Shown one piece after another: positions 10,598 to 18,240 of a DNA stretch of 46,032 bases; position 1 is the first letter of the stretch, and each line of letters begins with the position of its first letter. The stretch covers positions 61,033-107,064 of the forward strand of contig NTXX01000004.1 of NCBI GenBank assembly GCA_002559145.1. Direction: 5' to 3'. The notes under the pieces are model-generated. The model ran no database searches, was not told where the DNA came from, and saw nothing but the letters and a program-made list of their open reading frames with translations. A program made the translations under genes and the position numbers. Origin of the DNA: Bacillus sp. AFS006103. Its GTDB lineage: Bacteria; Bacillota; Bacilli; Bacillales; Cytobacillaceae.

Positions 10598-11361
10598 TAC
10601 TTATCCCAGCTTTTTCTAATCGAGATATTTTCCAAAATGAGGGCCTGCTTTAATTCGGTTACGAATTCGAACGCCTTTGGACTGTCCCCATGAACACAAA
10701 CTGTATCTGCCTTAATCTTAACGTCTGCCCCGTCAACAGCAGCTACTTTTCCATCTTTAATCATCCGGATCACTCTGTTAATTGCAATCTGCGTATCATG
10801 GATTAGTGCATTTTCTTTCGTTCGGGGTGTTAAAGTTCCATCGGGCTGGTAGGTGCGATCGGCAAATACCTCTTGTGCTACGATCAACCCTTTTTCCTCC
10901 CCAGCCTTCACTAGTTCACTGCCAGCTAGACCGAATAAAACAAGTTCCGGATCGAAGTCATAAACTGCCGCTGCAATAGCCTTTGCAATTTCAAGATTCT
11001 TTGCGGCCATATTATATAAGGCGCCGTGGGGCTTCACGTGTGCAAGAACGGTTCCGTTCACCTTGCAGACTGCCGCTAACGAGCCAATTTGATAAATAAC
11101 CAGGTTGTATATCTCGCGTGCTGAGAGGTTCATTTCCCTCCTCCCAAAACCGGGGATATCTGGTAAGCCTGGATGGGCCCCGATTTGTACGCGGTAATTT
11201 TTCGACAGCCTGACGGTTTGAAACATAACATTATGGTCGCCTGCATGATAACCACAGGCAATATTTGCAGAAGAAATGTATTTTAATACTTCTTTATCGT
11301 TTCCAACGGTATATGCTCCGTAACTCTCGCCCAGGTCACTATTTATATCCACAACGAACAT
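10597..11361 (-). CDS. pxpA: 5-oxoprolinase subunit PxpA (LamB/YcsF family)
   Basis: This 254-residue member of the LamB/YcsF family is a polysaccharide-deacetylase-like barrel that forms the 5-oxoproline-hydrolysing unit with PxpB and PxpC. The signature start VDINSDLGESYG and the segment ANIACGYHAGDHNVM are present, as are LAHVKPHGALYNMA and VCVHGDSPKA. Length equals the family norm (~250-257 aa). It starts four bases after pxpB and overlaps pxpC by one base. The substrate arises from spontaneous glutamine/glutamate cyclisation, so the role is metabolite repair and nitrogen recycling. Confidence 0.95.
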   Translation of the reverse strand: MFVVDINSDLGESYGAYTVGNDKEVLKYISSANIACGYHAGDHNVMFQTVRLSKNYRVQIGAHPGLPDIPGFGRREMNLSAREIYNLVIYQIGSLAAVCKVNGTVLAHVKPHGALYNMAAKNLEIAKAIAAAVYDFDPELVLFGLAGSELVKAGEEKGLIVAQEVFADRTYQPDGTLTPRTKENALIHDTQIAINRVIRMIKDGKVAAVDGADVKIKADTVCVHGDSPKAFEFVTELKQALILENISIRKSWDK

Positions 11362-11365
11362 CAGT

Positions 11366-12082
11366 TCACCCCCCTTCTTTTAAATAGGCAGACAATTTGT
11401 ATTTCTTTTCGTCCGATAAATTCTTTATCCGTTGATATTCATTTCGAGTGATTGGAAAAAATTTAATATAATTTCCGGCTGAGATTAAATTTGGATTTTC
11501 CAAATCAAAAATATTAACAGGTGTGATGCCAATGATTCGCCAGCCCGACGGAACCTCAGACGGGTAAATCCCCGTTTGGTTTCCCCCAATTCCAACCGAT
11601 CCTGCCAGAACTCTTGGCCGGGGATGATCAAGTCGCGGAACAGATAACTGCTGGGATAGTCCGCCGAGATAGGGAAAGCCCGGAACAAACCCAATCAAAT
11701 AAATTAAGTATTCCTTATTGGCATGAAGTTTGATGACCTTATCCTCACTCATTTGGTGATACTGTGCAACAAAAGGGAGGTCCTGACCTGTTTTTCCGCC
11801 ATAATAAACGGGAATTTCGTAAACGATTGGCTGTAGAAGATTTACATCAACTGAGGTGTTACAAAGGTTCACCACCACCGCTACTAATTTAGTGTAACTT
11901 ATCAGTTCAGGCCGATAATAAATGGCAACCGAATGATAGGCTGGCACGCATTCCACAATTCCGTTAATTTTTGAAAAATGAAGCCTGGAAGTAAAGGATT
12001 GAACTTGCTTGTGAATCGTTTCATTGATTCCTTCACCAAAACAGACTCGGATCGCTAAATCACCTAACGGCTGAATATCCAT
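11366..12082 (-). CDS. pxpB: 5-oxoprolinase subunit PxpB (KipI family)
   Basis: This ~238-residue protein of the KipI/AHS1 family is the first gene of the pxpBAC operon. It carries the typical VYYGGKTGQDLPFVA and the segment IGFVPGFPYLGGL, followed by GSVGIGGNQTGIYP. Two starts are possible: GTG 12088, 5 bases after AGGAG, or ATG 12082, 11 bases after it; ATG is given here but GTG would give 240 aa, the exact B. subtilis KipI length. KipI also inhibits the sporulation kinase KinA in B. subtilis; whether this homologue does so is not visible. Confidence 0.92.
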   Translation of the reverse strand: MDIQPLGDLAIRVCFGEGINETIHKQVQSFTSRLHFSKINGIVECVPAYHSVAIYYRPELISYTKLVAVVVNLCNTSVDVNLLQPIVYEIPVYYGGKTGQDLPFVAQYHQMSEDKVIKLHANKEYLIYLIGFVPGFPYLGGLSQQLSVPRLDHPRPRVLAGSVGIGGNQTGIYPSEVPSGWRIIGITPVNIFDLENPNLISAGNYIKFFPITRNEYQRIKNLSDEKKYKLSAYLKEGG

Positions 12083-12196
12083 AACCACTCGTGCTCCTCT
12101 TCCTTGATTACTGCTTAGTCTAGCGTAATTTGTTTATTCAAAAAGTTCAAATATTATTAACATTTACGGGCAGTTGATTTTACATAAGTTTCTATT

Positions 12197-12209
12197 TAAG
12201 CTAAGCTTA
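12197..12209. promoter_or_regulatory. Palindrome in the divergent pxpB/flavoprotein promoter region
   Basis: TAAGCTAAGCTTA is a perfect odd-length palindrome lying 17 bases after TTGATT (12174-12179), where a -10 box (TAAGCT) would fall. It could be an operator for the flavoprotein-VOC pair. No regulator gene is adjacent and the -10 match is poor, so this is tentative. Confidence 0.3.
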
Positions 12210-12247
12210 TTCTAGCTTTAATTTTATAAAAAATGGAGGTTTTTGAT

Positions 12248-12811
12248 ATGTTTGATGTGTTAATTGTTGGAGCAGGACCTACTGGAGCAAGTGCAGCCCT
12301 ATTTACAGCCAAAGCGGGGAAAAAGACAGTGGTAATAGATAATGATAAAAGCGTTACCAAACGGGCCTGGATTGAAAACCATTATGGGGTAGCAGAAATT
12401 ACTGGACCAGACCTTGTTGAAACTGGGAAAAAACAAGCAACCAAATTTGGAGCAGAAATCGTCCAAGCGACTGTGTCAACTATCAGTAAAGCTGAAGGAG
12501 GCTTTAAAGTAGCAACGGATCAAGGGGAATATGATGCTAAACATGTAATCCTTGCGACAGGCATGTCGGTTGATCTTGCTGAAACGGCTGGCTTAACTAC
12601 AAAGCCAGGTACAGAGCCAAGAATCAAGACTGTTCTTGATGTTGATGCTTCAGGAAAAACAAATATTGACGGGATTTGGGCTGCGGGGACAGTTGCTGGT
12701 GTAAGTATGCATACCATCATTACCGCTGGCGACGGGGCTAAAGTGGCTATTAATGTTATTAGTGAACTGAATGGTGAACGTTATGTTGACCACGATGTTT
12801 TAAAGGCTTAA
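12248..12811 (+). CDS. Small FAD-dependent oxidoreductase (thioredoxin-reductase-like, FAD domain only)
   Basis: The 187-residue protein opens with the FAD-binding Rossmann motif VLIVGAGPTGASAA, has the mid-protein ATG motif (LATGM), and ends with the second FAD motif GIWAAGTVAG. In thioredoxin reductase (~315 aa) an NADPH domain of ~125 residues with a CxxC pair is inserted between these two halves; here the halves are joined directly, and no CxxC or second GxGxxA is seen. GGAGG at 12235-12239 is followed 8 bases later by ATG 12248; the in-frame ATG at 12233 overlaps the ribosome site and is rejected. A VOC gene follows after 25 bases. The electron donor must be a partner protein or bound directly; function unknown. 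Confidence 0.8.
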   Translation: MFDVLIVGAGPTGASAALFTAKAGKKTVVIDNDKSVTKRAWIENHYGVAEITGPDLVETGKKQATKFGAEIVQATVSTISKAEGGFKVATDQGEYDAKHVILATGMSVDLAETAGLTTKPGTEPRIKTVLDVDASGKTNIDGIWAAGTVAGVSMHTIITAGDGAKVAINVISELNGERYVDHDVLKA

Positions 12812-12836
12812 AAGGATACATAAAGGGGGAAGACAA

Positions 12837-13220
12837 GTGGCTGTTAAGAAAATAGACCATGTCGGTGTATACGTAAACGACTTGGATTCATCCCTTGCAT
12901 TTTATCAAGAAGTGGTTGGGTTGGAGGTAAAGGACCAATTTACGATTGCAGACGGCTCGATTACACTGGCATTCCTTGGATTTAATGGTTCGGATGAAAC
13001 AGAATTAGAATTAGTTTATGGAGGAAATCCTAATCTTCCAACTGAAGGAAGGGTCAATCACATGGCCTTCTTGGTCGATGATATTGAAGAGGAATTCAAC
13101 CGTTTAAAGGGATTAAACGTAGTTTTCCTTAGTGATGAAATCGTGACTCTTCCGAATGGGTATCGTAATTTCTTTGTGCAAGGCCCTGATGGTGAAAAGG
13201 TTGAGTTTTTCAAAAGATAA
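12837..13220 (+). CDS. VOC family protein (glyoxalase/methylmalonyl-CoA epimerase-like)
   Basis: This 127-residue vicinal-oxygen-chelate protein is made of two beta-alpha-beta-beta-beta modules. The expected metal ligands are visible: H8 (KIDHVGVYV), E58 (ELELVYGG), H75 (RVNHMAFLV) and E123 (EKVEFF). All four are present, so it is probably a metal enzyme rather than a binding protein. GTG 12837 follows AAAGGGGGA with good spacing. It shares an operon with the small flavoprotein. Candidate reactions are glyoxalase I, epimerase or ring-cleaving dioxygenase; none can be chosen from sequence alone. Confidence 0.85.
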   Translation: MAVKKIDHVGVYVNDLDSSLAFYQEVVGLEVKDQFTIADGSITLAFLGFNGSDETELELVYGGNPNLPTEGRVNHMAFLVDDIEEEFNRLKGLNVVFLSDEIVTLPNGYRNFFVQGPDGEKVEFFKR

Positions 13221-13242
13221 ATGTGTATAAAGAAAGTAAAAC

Positions 13243-13276
13243 AGAGGGACTTAGCAGCTGAGTCCCTCTTCTTTTA
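13243..13276 (+). terminator. Terminator after the VOC gene
   Basis: AGAGGGACT (13243-13251) pairs perfectly with AGTCCCTCT (13261-13269), followed by TCTTTTATT. It is 22 bases past the stop. Confidence 0.85.
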
Positions 13277-13306
13277 TTGGACCGGAGAATGATTTTTATA
13301 TAAAAA

Positions 13307-13335
13307 TTGACAGTCCTTATCCTTCCTTTTAAAAT
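13307..13335 (+). promoter_or_regulatory. SigA-type promoter of the DHA2 exporter
   Basis: A perfect TTGACA (13307-13312), a 17-base spacer and TAAAAT (13330-13335) lie 60 bases before the start codon. A short dyad-like TTGATTATCAA follows at about 13345, a possible repressor site, though no regulator is next door. Confidence 0.65.
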
Positions 13336-13395
13336 TGGTTTAGCTTGATTATCAATTATAAAAAATAACATTTTTAAAGACTAAGGGGAAATTTT

Positions 13396-14907
13396 ATGAT
13401 CAAAAAAGACACGAATCTTAAACCAGTCGTCGCGGGTTTACTGTTGGGGATTTTAATGGCAGCGATGGACAATACAATCGTAGCTACGGCGATGGCCACG
13501 ATTGTTTCGGACTTAGGAGGTTTTGATAAATTTATCTGGGTCACCTCTGCCTATATGGTAGCGGTTATGGCTGGGATGCCGATCTTCGGTAAGTTATCCG
13601 ATATGTATGGACGGAAACGCTTTTTTATTTTCGGATTAGTCGTCTTCCTGATTGGCTCGGCACTTTGCGGGATTGCGCAAAGCATCGTGCAATTGAGTAT
13701 TTTCCGTGCCATTCAAGGTATAGGCGGCGGGGCTCTGATGCCAATTGCCTTTACGATTGTATTCGATATTTTCCCGCCTGAAAACCGCGGGAAAATGACT
13801 GGCTTGCTAGGGGCTGTTTTCGGTGCATCCAGTGTTTTAGGACCGTTACTTGGCGCCTATATTACTGATTATATTAGTTGGCATTGGGTTTTTTATGTGA
13901 ATGTACCGATTGGAATTGTTTCGATCTTTTTAATCGTTCGTTATTATCATGAATCCTTGCAGCATTCGAAGCAAAAGGTTGACTGGCTTGGGGCGACTAC
14001 ACTGGTCATATCAGTTGTTAGTTTAATGTTTGCGCTTGAACTGGGCGGGAAAGAATATACTTGGGATTCGACACCTATTATTGGTTTGTTTGCAAGTTTC
14101 TTCGTCTTTTTTGTAGCCTTTTTCATCGCGGAATTTAAGGCCGCTGAACCGATTTTACCGCTATGGCTGTTCAAAAGACGTTTATTTGCCACCTCGCAAA
14201 TCTTGTCGTTTTTATATGGTGGAACGTTTATTATCTTAACTGTGTTTATCCCAATCTTCGTTCAAGCGGTCTACGGCGGGTCGGCTAAGAATGCCGGATT
14301 AATTTTGACACCAATGATGCTCGGGTCCGTTGCCGGGAGTTCTGTCGGGGGGATTTTCTTAACGAAGACTTCCTATCGTAATTTAATGATAGTTTCAATT
14401 ATTTCATATGTTGTTGGCATGTACTTGCTTGGCACATTGACGGTGGATACTGCTCGCTGGCTGCTGACGATTTACATGATTTTAGTTGGCTTTGGGGTTG
14501 GCTTTTCCTTTTCCTTATTGCCGACAGCATCCATGCACAATTTGGAGCCGCAATATCGCGGGACGGCCAACTCGACGAACTCATTTTTACGGTCTTTTGG
14601 AATGACACTTGGGGTAACAATCTTTGGAAGCCTGCAAAATAACTTGTTTACCGATAAACTCAAAGATGCGTTCAAAGGCATGCAAGGAGCGGGAAATTTC
14701 AAAATGGGCGATCCGCGCCAAATTTTCCAAGCAAGTGAGCGCTCGAAAATTCCAGATTTTATTTTAGATAAGATTGTTCATGCGATGTCCGTTTCGATTA
14801 CCCATACCTTTTTGCTGACACTGATTCCGATCGGGATTGCGGCGATTACTATCTTTTTTATGGGCAACGCTCGGGTAGAGGTTAGTAAGAAACCAGCGAA
14901 AAGCTAA
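13396..14907 (+). CDS. DHA2 family (EmrB/QacA) MFS multidrug exporter
   Basis: This 503-residue, 14-segment proton antiporter has family marks MDNTIVATAMATI in TM1, KLSDMYGRKRFF (motif A), and FRAIQGIGGGALMPIAF (motif B region) followed by GLLGAVFGASSVLGPLLGA (motif C, the antiporter signature). AAGGGG precedes ATG 13396. The gene stands alone between terminators with its own consensus promoter. Substrate unknown; the family exports lipophilic cations, antibiotics or surfactants. Confidence 0.92.
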   Translation: MIKKDTNLKPVVAGLLLGILMAAMDNTIVATAMATIVSDLGGFDKFIWVTSAYMVAVMAGMPIFGKLSDMYGRKRFFIFGLVVFLIGSALCGIAQSIVQLSIFRAIQGIGGGALMPIAFTIVFDIFPPENRGKMTGLLGAVFGASSVLGPLLGAYITDYISWHWVFYVNVPIGIVSIFLIVRYYHESLQHSKQKVDWLGATTLVISVVSLMFALELGGKEYTWDSTPIIGLFASFFVFFVAFFIAEFKAAEPILPLWLFKRRLFATSQILSFLYGGTFIILTVFIPIFVQAVYGGSAKNAGLILTPMMLGSVAGSSVGGIFLTKTSYRNLMIVSIISYVVGMYLLGTLTVDTARWLLTIYMILVGFGVGFSFSLLPTASMHNLEPQYRGTANSTNSFLRSFGMTLGVTIFGSLQNNLFTDKLKDAFKGMQGAGNFKMGDPRQIFQASERSKIPDFILDKIVHAMSVSITHTFLLTLIPIGIAAITIFFMGNARVEVSKKPAKS

Positions 14908-14948
14908 AATGGAGTGCCCGTATGGCGTCGTTTCTTCTTATAAGCTAA

Positions 14949-14988
14949 TAAGCACTTGGGCTGGATTTGTCCCAAGTGCTTATTTTTG
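14949..14988. terminator. Terminator between DHA2 exporter and pirin gene
   Basis: TAAGCACTTGGG (14949-14960) pairs perfectly with CCCAAGTGCTTA (14971-14982) around a 10-base loop, followed by TTTTTG. It lies between convergent genes and probably serves mainly the plus strand. Confidence 0.9.
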
Positions 14989-14993
14989 TTTTC

Positions 14994-15833
14994 TTATTCT
15001 GCAAACTTACCGGCCATGTAGTCACGATAGGCCTCGCGAATTTCTTCCTCAGTGTTCATGACGAACGGTCCTCTGGCAACGATTGGCTCATGAAGCGGTT
15101 TACCGGCATATAACAATACTCGTAGCTGTTCCTTGGCGGTAATAGTAACTTCACTGGATTGTCCCGCCTCACCTTTTTCGAGGAGCAGCACATGGCCTTT
15201 TTCGGCCTCTGTTTTACTTTTTCCAAACTGACCTTTTCCTTCTAAAATATACATGAAGCCATGGTAATCCCCTGGCAGGTCCTGGCTAACTGTTGCACCT
15301 GGTTTTAGGTTGATTTCAACCATTGTCACGGGTACATAGTTTTTGGTAGTGGATTGTATGCCGCCCGATGAACCAGAAAAGATTCTGATGAATGCTCCCT
15401 CTTCTTTCCGGACCGGCATGTCTTGGGCACGGAGATTCTGATAGCGCGGCTCTGCCATTTTGTGCTCACGCGGAAGGTTGACCCATAGTTGCAAGGAGTG
15501 GACGGTCACCCCTTCAGCTGGGTCCTCGATATGGATCACGCCTTTACCTGCAGTCATCCACTGTACATCGCCAGGCTCAAGCTCGCCGCGGCCCGCTTTA
15601 TTATCCTGGTGCTCTAGCTTGCCTTCAATGACATAGGTAACAGTCTCAATCCCGCGATGTGGATGGAAATCAAAGGTACCTTTTTTAAAAAAATCCTCTG
15701 CCAGGAATAGAAAGGGATCTGACTCTTTCATTTTACTTGGGTCTAGGACCATTCCTGCTGTATGTATCGGACTATGCTGTTGATGCTGTACGGTCCAAAC
15801 ACGCTCAATACCCCTTTGAAACATTTCGCTCAT
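14994..15833 (-). CDS. Pirin family protein
   Basis: This 279-residue bicupin carries the pirin metal ligands H57 and H59 (DFHPHRGIETVTYV), H101 and E103 (GVIHIEDP), with spacing like that of human pirin. Pirins bind Fe(II); several bacterial ones have quercetin 2,3-dioxygenase activity, and others act as redox-linked regulators. A second cupin follows with a pirin C-terminal segment (ARGPFVMNTEEEIREAYRDY). GGAGGT is 7 bases before ATG 15833. It is a single-gene unit. The exact reaction cannot be assigned. Confidence 0.93.
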   Translation of the reverse strand: MSEMFQRGIERVWTVQHQQHSPIHTAGMVLDPSKMKESDPFLFLAEDFFKKGTFDFHPHRGIETVTYVIEGKLEHQDNKAGRGELEPGDVQWMTAGKGVIHIEDPAEGVTVHSLQLWVNLPREHKMAEPRYQNLRAQDMPVRKEEGAFIRIFSGSSGGIQSTTKNYVPVTMVEINLKPGATVSQDLPGDYHGFMYILEGKGQFGKSKTEAEKGHVLLLEKGEAGQSSEVTITAKEQLRVLLYAGKPLHEPIVARGPFVMNTEEEIREAYRDYMAGKFAE

Positions 15834-15923
15834 GATATGACCTCCCTGTGTAAAATCATGATAATGTTATCGCTATTTAGGTGGTTTATCAAATTTTAAA
15901 CTTTAGATGGGTCCAGAAATAGG

Positions 15924-15986
15924 ATTCGCTCTTTGAAACTGCTAATCCGCTCGTTGGACACCAGAATTCGCTCATAGGATTATATC
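15924..15986. repeat. Three 21-bp units, ATTCGCTC type
   Basis: Units start at 15924, 15945 and 15966, exactly 21 bases apart, each beginning AT(T/C)CGCTC. They lie in the 244-base gap between pirin and the NERD gene. They resemble the ATTCGCCC units at 17086 but are more degraded. A further AATCGCT at ~16005 is out of phase. Confidence 0.65.
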
Positions 15987-16077
15987 TCAAAAATATTTTA
16001 CAAGAATCGCTAAAATTCGGCAGGAAATTCAATCCTTTTATTAGAATATATCCTTAAAACGAGAGGAGTGATAATTT

Positions 16078-17052
16078 TTGATCATAAAAGAAAGGACAAA
16101 ACCATTAATTATGCTTGTTTTAGAGGCCTTATTGCGGCGACTTCCCTATAATCACCAAAAGTACAAACAAATTTTAGATGAGTTTGGAAGGAGGCAGGCC
16201 GGTTACCTTGGTGAGAAATCGCTCGATTATTATTATCGTGACCTTCCACAGCATAAATATATGATTCTCCACGATTTGAACCTTCCTGATGGTGATTACA
16301 ACTGCCAAATCGATACCCTTCTCCTAACACCTGAATTTGCCCTAGCGATCGATGTGAAAAATATGGCTGGTAAGTTACTTTTCGATACTGATAATGAACA
16401 GTTTATTCAAATCAACAATGGTATTGAAAAAGGTTACCCTTATCCGATTGCTCAGGGAGAGAGACATCAAAAGTACTTACAGAAACTTCTTGCTGCAAAT
16501 CATTTGCTTCCTGTTCCAGTTGAATATTTAGTGGTGATTAGTAATAGCTATGCTACATACGCTGTGACAGGAAAAAATGCCCACAAGGTTAAACCTCGAA
16601 TATGTAAGTCTGATGTTTTCTTAAACAAAATTTCCATTTTAGAGAAACAATATTCGAAACCGCTTCTGACCGCCAAAGATCTCCGGAAAATTTGCCGTCT
16701 CCTCGTGAAAATGAATACCATTCCAACAAGCTATGTATTGAATAAATATGATATTCAGAAAGGTGACCTGTTTACGGGTGTCCTCTGTCCTACCGACTCT
16801 AATCATTCCCTTGGCCGTAAGAACCAAAATTGGTATTGCCCACCCTGCGATACTTTTTCTAAAGATGCACATATAGATGCTCTGAACGATTATTTTCTGT
16901 TGTTTGGCCCGACGATAACAAATCAGCAGTTTCGGGAATTTGCTCATATAGAATCACGGTATGTTACAAAAAGAATTCTGCGTTCTTGTAATCTTCAATG
17001 TCTTGGAAATTACAGATCCCAGTCCTACGCTCCAAAGAACTTCCCTTGGTGA
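16078..17052 (+). CDS. NERD domain protein with C-terminal zinc-ribbon-like motif
   Basis: In this 324-residue protein, residues ~37-150 form a nuclease-related domain: AGYLGEKSLDYYYRDLP, then IDTLLLTPEFALAIDVKN. D-x-K of IDVKN plus the earlier ID give a restriction-endonuclease-like active-site pattern (D..D-x-K). A C-terminal segment holds CP-x-DSNHS and NWYCPPC, which looks like a zinc ribbon. GAGAGGAG lies ~9 bases before TTG 16078; an ATG at 16111 would cut into conserved sequence. NERD proteins are widespread in Bacillaceae and mostly uncharacterised. Flanking 21-bp repeat arrays lie on both sides (15924-15986, 17086-17211). DNA processing is an inference from the fold. Confidence 0.82.
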   Translation: MIIKERTKPLIMLVLEALLRRLPYNHQKYKQILDEFGRRQAGYLGEKSLDYYYRDLPQHKYMILHDLNLPDGDYNCQIDTLLLTPEFALAIDVKNMAGKLLFDTDNEQFIQINNGIEKGYPYPIAQGERHQKYLQKLLAANHLLPVPVEYLVVISNSYATYAVTGKNAHKVKPRICKSDVFLNKISILEKQYSKPLLTAKDLRKICRLLVKMNTIPTSYVLNKYDIQKGDLFTGVLCPTDSNHSLGRKNQNWYCPPCDTFSKDAHIDALNDYFLLFGPTITNQQFREFAHIESRYVTKRILRSCNLQCLGNYRSQSYAPKNFPW

Positions 17053-17085
17053 GCTTTTATTTTCATTATTAACAGGGTAAGGACG

Positions 17086-17211
17086 ATTCGCCCATAAAGT
17101 TGCGAAATTCGCCCATTAAACATCAAAATTCGCCCATTAAACATCAAAATTCGCCCGTTGAATCAGCAAATTCGCCCATTAAATACCGAAATTCGCCCGT
17201 TGGGTCTACAA
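17086..17211. repeat. Six tandem 21-bp units, ATTCGCCC type
   Basis: Units begin at 17086, 17107, 17128, 17149, 17170 and 17191, a strict 21-base period. Each starts ATTCGCCC(A/G)T, continues TAAACATCAAA in the best copies, and varies at the tail. The array starts 34 bases past the NERD stop. There is no spacer diversity of CRISPR type; the unit itself is the repeat. Confidence 0.85.
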
Positions 17212-17250
17212 ACTCACCGCGTTTATTGCCATATAGGATTAAATCACTTT

Positions 17251-17284
17251 AAAAACCAATAAAGGGCACCTAATTTAGGTGCCC
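17251..17284 (-). terminator. Terminator of the acidic protein gene
   Basis: GGGCACCTA (17264-17272) pairs with TAGGTGCCC (17276-17284) around a 3-base loop. Read on the minus strand, the tail is TTTATTGGTTTTT. It lies 30 bases past the stop of the minus-strand gene at 17315. Confidence 0.75.
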
Positions 17285-17314
17285 ACAATCAAAAATTCAA
17301 GAAAATTTACAACT

Positions 17315-17713
17315 TTACACTTCAATATCCTTGCCTTCTTCGACGACATGGAACAATAAATGGGCTAAATGATGAATTGGGCCGTATTCTTCTTGGTCCT
17401 CATCGTCAGGTTCCTCATTAAACTCCATGTCATTTAAGAATAAGGCGACAAATTCGTAAAAGTCTTTCAACTGGAAGGAATAGCAGCCCACGGGATCTTC
17501 ATTTTCTTCCTCATATTGCAATACCATGTAGGAGAGGTCTCCGTCCTCATCTTCCGCATCAAAAAACACAAATAGACCAATGTTTGTGTCGAGCTCAAAT
17601 AAATGCCTTGTTCCACCTTCTGTTGCTTTCGTAAAATCTTCCTGGCTTAGTTTTTGAATCTGCATACTATCTACATTATCTTCTTGATGGAATCCGACAA
17701 CAAATGATTTCAT
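17315..17713 (-). CDS. Acidic cytosolic protein of unknown function
   Basis: This 132-residue very acidic protein (clusters such as DAEDEDGDL, YEEENEDP and EEPDDEDQEE) has no signal peptide or membrane segment. It starts MKSFVVGFHQEDNVDSMQI and ends with a histidine-containing PIHHLAHLLFHVVEEG. AAAGGAGG is well spaced from ATG 17713 and a terminator follows, so it is a real single gene. It resembles proteins annotated only as 'cytosolic protein' in Bacillus genomes; I do not recognise a named family. The HH-x-x-H segment might bind metal but that is speculation. Confidence 0.8.
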   Translation of the reverse strand: MKSFVVGFHQEDNVDSMQIQKLSQEDFTKATEGGTRHLFELDTNIGLFVFFDAEDEDGDLSYMVLQYEEENEDPVGCYSFQLKDFYEFVALFLNDMEFNEEPDDEDQEEYGPIHHLAHLLFHVVEEGKDIEV

Positions 17714-17806
17714 GATTTCCTCCTTTAAACAGTTACCTTATAAAAACACATGCCTATAGCTTGCCCTGCACCTGGCATGTTTCATTCCTTCAATTCTCAA
17801 AATAGA

Positions 17807-17959
17807 TTAATCACATTGTTTCTCTGCCCCTTCATTTAGAAGTGAATTTTCACTTGGAGCGAAATGAACGGACTGTAAACTCATTTTCGGCTCAAGTCCA
17901 AAAAGATCTTTATCAGATTTACTTTTATTGCTTTCACTTAGAGATTTTTCCTTCTTCAT
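17807..17959 (-). CDS. Small hypothetical protein, 50 aa, downstream of the peptide-sensing cassette
   Basis: A 50-residue charged peptide starts MKKEKSLSESNKSKSDKDLF and ends AEKQCD, with no hydrophobic signal. AAAGAGGTG is 7-8 bases before ATG 17959, a good ribosome site. The same frame stays open further upstream (to 18079), but that part crosses the terminator of the exported-peptide gene. It lies between that terminator and the acidic protein gene, so it would need its own promoter, which I do not see clearly. The reading frame and ribosome site are the only support. Confidence 0.45.
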   Translation of the reverse strand: MKKEKSLSESNKSKSDKDLFGLEPKMSLQSVHFAPSENSLLNEGAEKQCD

Positions 17960-18032
17960 TCCAAGCACCTCTTTCAAAAGTGATAATTTCCTAGTATTGT
18001 CTGCCTTATATTTGATTAACATTCCAATCCGC

Positions 18033-18061
18033 AAAAAAAAAATCCCTGATATGTTCAGGAA
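18033..18061 (-). terminator. Terminator of the nprR-like/peptide operon
   Basis: On the minus strand TTCCTGA and TCAGGGA pair around a 5-base loop and are followed by nine to ten T. It lies 15 bases past the stop of the 47-codon peptide gene, marking that short gene as the end of the transcription unit. Confidence 0.75.
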
Positions 18062-18075
18062 TTTTTTGATTACAA

Positions 18076-18219
18076 TCATCCAATTGGCGGTTGAATGGGA
18101 TGGTTGGAAGGAGCCGTGTAGGCAACATCATTGCTTAGGGTGGACACCTTTACATCCTTAGATGAAGTAAAAAGAGCGATGAGTGAAATTGAAAAGACGA
18201 TGACAACAAATTTTTTCAT
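18076..18219 (-). CDS. Exported pro-peptide, candidate signalling peptide for the NprR-like regulator
   Basis: A 47-residue peptide follows the regulator gene by 21 bases. AAGGAGGAG sits 7 bases before ATG 18219. The sequence is MKKF followed by a hydrophobic stretch (VVIVFSISLIALF) typical of a Sec signal, then a polar part and the C-terminus APSNHPIQPPIG. This is the layout of PapR/NprX-type precursors: a secreted pro-peptide whose last 5-8 residues are trimmed, re-imported by oligopeptide permease and bound by the neighbouring TPR regulator. NprX of the B. cereus group ends in SKPDIVG; here the end is QPPIG, sharing a proline and final I-x-G/IG character but otherwise different. A terminator follows directly. 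Role inferred from position and architecture; no direct evidence of activity. Confidence 0.8.
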   Translation of the reverse strand: MKKFVVIVFSISLIALFTSSKDVKVSTLSNDVAYTAPSNHPIQPPIG

Positions 18220-18240
18220 ATAAAATCTCCTCCTTATAGT

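Noticed and set aside
17086..17211. Possible CRISPR array
   Set aside because: Units are 21 bp with no separate unique spacers, and there are no cas genes in the window.
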